Below are positions 59,374-64,000 of a DNA stretch of 64,000 nt, one piece after another (within the stretch, counting starts at the first letter, position 1; every line of letters starts with the position of its first letter). The DNA is taken from positions 558,001-622,000 of the forward strand of contig JAGYXB010002034.1 in assembly GCA_022495005.1 (NCBI GenBank), written 5' to 3'. The notes below the pieces were generated by a model. It ran no database searches. It was given only the letters and a program-made list of their open reading frames with translations, and was not told where the DNA came from. This DNA is from Rhyacophila brunnea. Taxonomy: Eukaryota > Arthropoda > Insecta > Trichoptera > Rhyacophilidae. The position numbers and the translations under genes are program-made.

Positions 59374-61550
59374 CTGCAGTTCAGAAAACAATACCTTACT
59401 GTACTGTTATTATAAAATTACGCATTTCTTTTGTTAGAAATTTATTTTATCTGTCAAAAATTATTGTCTGATTTCTTTAGTATTCACTGACATATTTAAA
59501 AAAAATGGTTGTTCATTTATTTGATGGATCATTGATTGTCAAAGATTTTTCCTTGATTAATATCTTCTATATTATTTACTATCATAGTTTTTTTTAACAT
59601 ACTTTGTAACTTGTCCGTCTTTGTGTCATATTGCCAATTAACATTTTGGTGTAATATTGATTGCTTTATATGTTTATTTATTTATAAGTAGTAAGTCGTT
59701 CATTTTGTTTTATTTTACTCATTCAAATTTTTATTTGTGCGTTTTTTTCTTTGTCTATGTAAATCCATCTGCAATTTTTTTCTCTTTATAACCATCACCT
59801 TTGACAAAATACATCTTTACAGCGTATTTAAAAATGTCACATCATCAATCCCGCGTGTCATTGGAAATTTTAAAAAATTACGACATTCCCCCTTCTCAAA
59901 TCATCAATTCAAACTTCATGCATGTCGAACACAATACAATCACTAATTAGCATTAATACAATCAACAATCCAACCAGACTTTATCCTTTACTCCGAATTC
60001 GAAAATTTTTATACATTCTAGAAGAAATTTTCCTCTCTCTACTATATCCAAAATCTTCCATTTTATATTATTAATTTCAATCACTGAATTCAAAAAAATT
60101 ATAATTTGTCACTTCTGAAAATCTCACAGTAAAGTTCAATCATTATTTCAGAACAATTCCAAGAAATTCCAATATTCAAATTTCGAATACATGACAAAAT
60201 TTAATATTCGTTCTTATTTCAAATTTGTATGTGTGTCATTTTAATCTGATGCAATCAGATTCACTGTCTTTTTTTATAGATATAACAGGTATATAAACTT
60301 GAATACAGCGCAAATATGATATGCTATGTATAGTATATACCTACACAGATAACTGCTGCATTGTATGTACACATATATATACTTGATAGGCTTGTGTTAT
60401 ATCATGAAAATGCAGGACTAAAATCGATGAAAGCTTTTGGTCTACATACACATTTTGCCGACAGCGAACTTTTGTTTTTCTGTTTGAACACGTTTCCTAA
60501 AAGCTTTTGGTATATAATTATGATAATAGTTCGGCGATTTAGTAATATAATGTCACATACATATTAATCTTCTTTATATACACGTCATATTAATATACAC
60601 ATCAACTTACGTTAATATATATTAAACACATTCGATTATTGTCTTTAAGAATTAATTTACTAATAATCCGCGTTATATTTAATTCATAATCCGTAATAAT
60701 AAATTTTAATAAATGAATTTCGACAATTTTTAAAAATGTATTTTTTTTTAAATTAACAAATTAATGGTCTAGTGCAGGCAGAATTTCAGTCAAAAATTTA
60801 ATATTACTTTCGAATTTATTTTTAAAGAATATGAAATTTAAATTATGTGTAATTTTTAAGCTCAATTGCGTTGATTTTTATATTTTAATTACAGCTAATG
60901 AACACTTACGTGGTATCGATAACTTATTAATAAAAACTATCAAATAACGTATCAAATTACACAATTATTAATGTAAACATATTATATTATTACAAGATAT
61001 ATAGATTATACATAATATGTCGACATTTAAACTAAACATATTTCCCAGCGTCCTTTTAAAACATTGAACAATTAATATTATATTATTAAATATTAGTGAA
61101 GAGAGTAAATGAAATATTATGTTTGAGAAGTTATATTAATATTAAAAAACATATTTGACTAGCATAATATTAAGAAAAACGTTTATTTTAAACAATAATT
61201 TATTTACACATGTCGTGCTCTCTATATAATATATTAATCTGATAATATTATGCACGTATTCACATTCGTGTGATAATGTTTTGTTATATAGATTTATAAT
61301 AATTTTATAATACAATGATTTGTTACTGTACAAAAGAAAATTATAATATTAGTTCACATTATTTTTGTCTGTCTTACTGTGTTAAATCGCTTAAATTTTC
61401 ACTGTACGTCCGTATCCCGGGTAAAAATAGTTCAATGTTTATGTCAATTATTCCACAAATGATTAAAACAGTGATAGTTTATACGTTTTACGTGTATTTT
61501 AGTTGAAAAACGTCTTTAATTATTAACGGTATTTTGAGTTTTCCTTCCAG
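59374..61550. other. AT-rich probable intron or upstream sequence
   Basis: No transposon end, ORF or RNA gene is recognised. This stretch is unusually free of the repeat families seen elsewhere in the window. Confidence 0.4.
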
Positions 61551-61663
61551 CAGGGAAACAGGAAAATACTGCCTGTCAGCCTCAGTGCAGTCTCTACGAA
61601 AACTGGGTCATAGGTCAAAAGGTGTATTTGGAATCGAAATTGCGCGCGTGTCGGTGTTTTTAG
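61551..61663 (+). CDS. Candidate short exon with a Cys-rich reading frame
   Basis: A pyrimidine-rich acceptor (TTTTCCTTCCAG, ending 61550) is followed by an open frame of 36 codons from 61553, reading GKQENTACQPQCSLYENWVI then GQKVYLESKLRACRCF, with TAG at 61661. Codon usage is clearly richer in G and C than the flanks. It carries four cysteines, which would suit a small secreted domain, but I do not recognise it. A weak donor (GTGTTT at 61654) would leave the exon ending with CG, in a phase that fits the candidate exon at 62896. It may be a chance frame. No upstream exon was identified. Confidence 0.3.
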
Positions 61664-62890
61664 CGTTATGTAACACAAACGTATTGTTTTTGTCGGAAAA
61701 CGATTAAAAAACCGTAAAACACTCAATCAATTGATTGAAAATCCAATTGTATCCAAAGGTTTCATCAAATTATCCACAGGATGATTTATATTAAGTGTTT
61801 CCAGATGTTTATTTGATAAGATTATCAATTAAATCATCAGAATTCTTCTCCTTTTCAAAGTATTTTGCAATTGCAAATAATACACAGTGGCTATAATATT
61901 ATTTCTCATATTATTTTGATAAAATGTCACTGAAATTGGCAATATTCTTATTTGAAATATGACAGTTCTCTATGCATTTATGTGCATCGATTCCACATAC
62001 AAAGTTTTGTAGATTATGTCGACACAATTGTTTATCATTTCCGTTTTTATCTTTTACTATACAGAATTTAAAATATTCTTTTATTGTATCGTGAAATAAA
62101 CCAGAATATACGATCTTAATACGGTTTTTCTTAAATCCGTTTCAAGCACATATTCGCCATGTTGTTTTGGTGCAACAATCATCGATCTGTATTTATATTT
62201 AGATGGCGTTACTTCCAATAGTATCGGTAATATTTTGATAGATTATAATGCAGTATCTGTCATGGTAAAATAAAACTTTAGATTCTCTATTAAATGAATG
62301 ATGTTTCAGTAGTAAACGATTCCTATTATTTAACTAACTAATGTTTTTCTTATATGAATACAAAGGTTTATGACAACATTATATTCTTTTAACGATATTT
62401 TTTTTTAACATTATTAAATATCAGATACGCATAAATTTTGTGATTAAATCAAATATGTTTTACACACTTTTAATTAATTACTTACATGTTTACTGTTTTT
62501 AATAAACATCGTCACACATGAAATATGTTAAAAATATGAAAATAAGCTTTAAATGATTAATGTTTACAAACAAATTATCTGTGTTATTAATAGAACGAAA
62601 ACATTGCAGTACAAAAACGATAATATTATTATTTTATGTTATTGTTAATAGATGTTTTTTGAATCACACACTGATATTTAGGAGGATTGAAGGTAAATAA
62701 AATATTAAACACTGATAAAAATAAACGGAAACGAATTGATTGTATTCAATTCAATTCCACCATCATAACAATCGAAAAACGCGCGATATTTGCGTCACAA
62801 ATTCACTTATTTGGTCTTTATATCGAGAAATGTTGTAGTTTTTACTATTACCGGGTGTAGCGTGGCCATTTTAAGGTCTTTTGAGACACT
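61664..62890. other. AT-rich sequence between the two candidate plus-strand exons
   Basis: Nothing recognised. If the two candidate exons are joined, this would be their intron. Confidence 0.3.
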
Positions 62891-62895
62891 CGCAG

Positions 62896-63121
62896 GTTGT
62901 ATTTTGACGCCGAGAGGCTCGGCTTATTGTTTTTAGGGTCCAGGCACCGCCCGTGCAGTGATGTTTTGGTGCGGGCGAGGGGTATGGGGACAATTTGGGG
63001 GGACGAGCGGCTGATTTTACCCTACGCCAGGCCTACGACTGCGCTGGTACGATTGTGGCAAGAGGCGGGCGTCTACGCCAAGGCGGAAGCTCTACGAACT
63101 TGCTACGAAGCTACGGCGTAA
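62896..63121 (+). CDS. Candidate GC-rich terminal exon
   Basis: A CGCAG acceptor ends at 62895 and an open frame of 74 codons runs to TAA at 63119-63121. It begins LYFDAERLGLLFLGSRHRP and ends LVRLWQEAGVYAKAEALRT plus CYEATA. An in-frame TGA lies just upstream of the acceptor, so the frame is open only from the splice site on. The patch is well over half G+C in a region that is about 70 percent A+T, which argues for coding or recently arrived sequence. No family is recognised. Its one-base phase would accept the candidate exon at 61551-61653. Alternatives are a transposon remnant or a chance ORF. Confidence 0.3.
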
Positions 63122-63254
63122 TTACTAAGTAAGAATATTTTTAGTTAAATGCGCACTTAGCTTGTTCGAATTTTCCATTATGAAAATAACAATAGTTGAA
63201 TACTAAAGTTGTGGTGAATAACTGCCTTTAAGCAATATGTCAATTATATTGTAA

Positions 63255-63725
63255 GGGATCGTTCATAAATTACGTCACATGATTTTTGATATTTTGACTA
63301 ATTCATCACAAAATCTTTTACCCCTCTATCTAAATTACGTCACATTTTTTAAACTTAAATTAGTGTTTTTTTCACTATGTCCGATCCTAAGAGATCATAT
63401 GGACTTCCGCGGAATGGACGTCTTTATATTTACGAGAAATGGATGTTGGTCATTTGGTCAGCATATTAGATCCATACTCTGGTCTACACACACATTAACC
63501 CGGGACCCACGATATTATAAGCCGACGCGGTAACCGCTCGGTCATCGTGGGCGATATATACTATATATAGTATAGTCAAAAGTGAACTCATTGAATATTT
63601 TATTCTCGGAAAAAGATGATCTTCGTTTTATGATGACACTTTCTTTAAAAGCCCTTTATATCATATTCATAACATTATAGCAGAGCAATAACCCTTCGAA
63701 CGTGACGTCATATATGGATGACTCC
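63255..63725. mobile_element. 471-bp MITE with CGTCAC-type ends
   Basis: The left GGGATCGTTCATAAATTACG (then TCAC) is mirrored by the inverse of GTGACGTCATATATGGATGA (then CTCC) at 63702-63725. TAA flanks both sides (63252-63254 and 63726-63728), which fits the 3-bp TWA target of PIF/Harbinger elements. It encloses an inverted SINE. Confidence 0.7.
63370..63552 (-). repeat. tRNA-derived SINE nested in a MITE
   Basis: The minus strand starts CGATGACCGAGCGGTTACCG (A box) and has CGTGGGTCCCGGGTTAATG with a decayed B box, then the body ATCCATTTCTCG and CATATGATCTCTTAGGATCG ending in ACATAGTGAAAAAAA. It is the same family as 15590-15832. Confidence 0.75.
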
Positions 63726-63728
63726 TAA

Positions 63729-64000
63729 ATGACCAATAATATTATATATTCAATATTAATAATAATTTTTACAATCAATATATTGTATTAATGCTTTTAG
63801 GCTGCATATATATTATATTATATATTAAAAATAGCTGTCGTTTTCGGCTGACACTTAGGAGACACTGCTTAGAAAATAGTCTACCCCTATTGACATCCAT
63901 AGGGAGTAACAAAAATTGACATCGGGTGTCAAATAAACAAACACTAATTAGTATCATATAAAACTAAGTGTTTTTCTTATAATGAAGTTCTTAAGTAGCA
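63729..64000. other. AT-rich non-coding edge of window
   Basis: Nothing recognised. Confidence 0.35.

Overview
This window is AT-rich, intron- and repeat-dominated animal DNA, most likely from an insect and probably an aphid-like hemipteran. The grounds are arthropod-type TTAGG/CCTAA telomere-like tracts inside the sequence, many hAT transposon relics, tRNA-derived SINEs, LINE ends, and the frequent TAGGTACCTA and TATTATAATA words typical of aphid non-coding DNA. The species is inference. I see no rRNA gene, no CRISPR array and no prokaryotic operon, and almost all long ORFs are chance or transposon debris.

Host gene content is thin. Two minus-strand exons look real. One is an internal exon of about 491 nt (58883-59373) coding an acidic, Ser/Thr-rich segment. 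The other is a short first coding exon (8624-8744) coding a Gln-rich N-terminus. Both have good GT donors and both end in phase 1 after a G, so they could be alternative 5' exons of one minus-strand gene whose remaining exons lie left of the window. That would make most of the window a large intron. A weaker plus-strand two-exon candidate lies at 61551-61653 and 62896-63121.

The rest is a nested transposon landscape. (1) 1-5.8 kb: the edge of a hAT MITE, a complete internally deleted hAT with a broken transposase (1759-2752), and pieces of one LINE family. (2) 7-8.7 kb: a complete hAT MITE whose empty site survives as a paralogue at 30 kb, and an intronic tandem duplication abutting the exon. 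(3) 10-31 kb: SINEs, LINE ends, more MITE copies, a three-copy ~450 bp dispersed repeat, and an element carrying telomere-like tracts. (4) 31.9-34.5 kb: two DNA elements with perfect 8-bp target duplications, the second holding a 130-bp tandem repeat and a 180-bp near-perfect hairpin. (5) 36.0-48.0 kb: two tandem ~4 kb units separated and bounded by (TA)n; the second is split by a 3945-bp hAT element with a perfect 8-bp duplication. (6) 48.2-58.6 kb: several small inverted-repeat elements, a hAT with another hAT-like element nested in it, and a LINE reverse transcriptase fragment. (7) 58.9-64 kb: the host exon, AT-rich sequence, the candidate plus-strand exons and a CGTCAC-type MITE with a SINE inside.

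The genes do not form a pathway. The window is best read as an intron or intergenic region recording successive transposon insertions, several of which can be ordered in time. I found no convincing new biological system. The best leads are the split tandem 4-kb unit, the CATG-ended element family carrying hairpin and tandem cargo, and the telomere-repeat-associated element.
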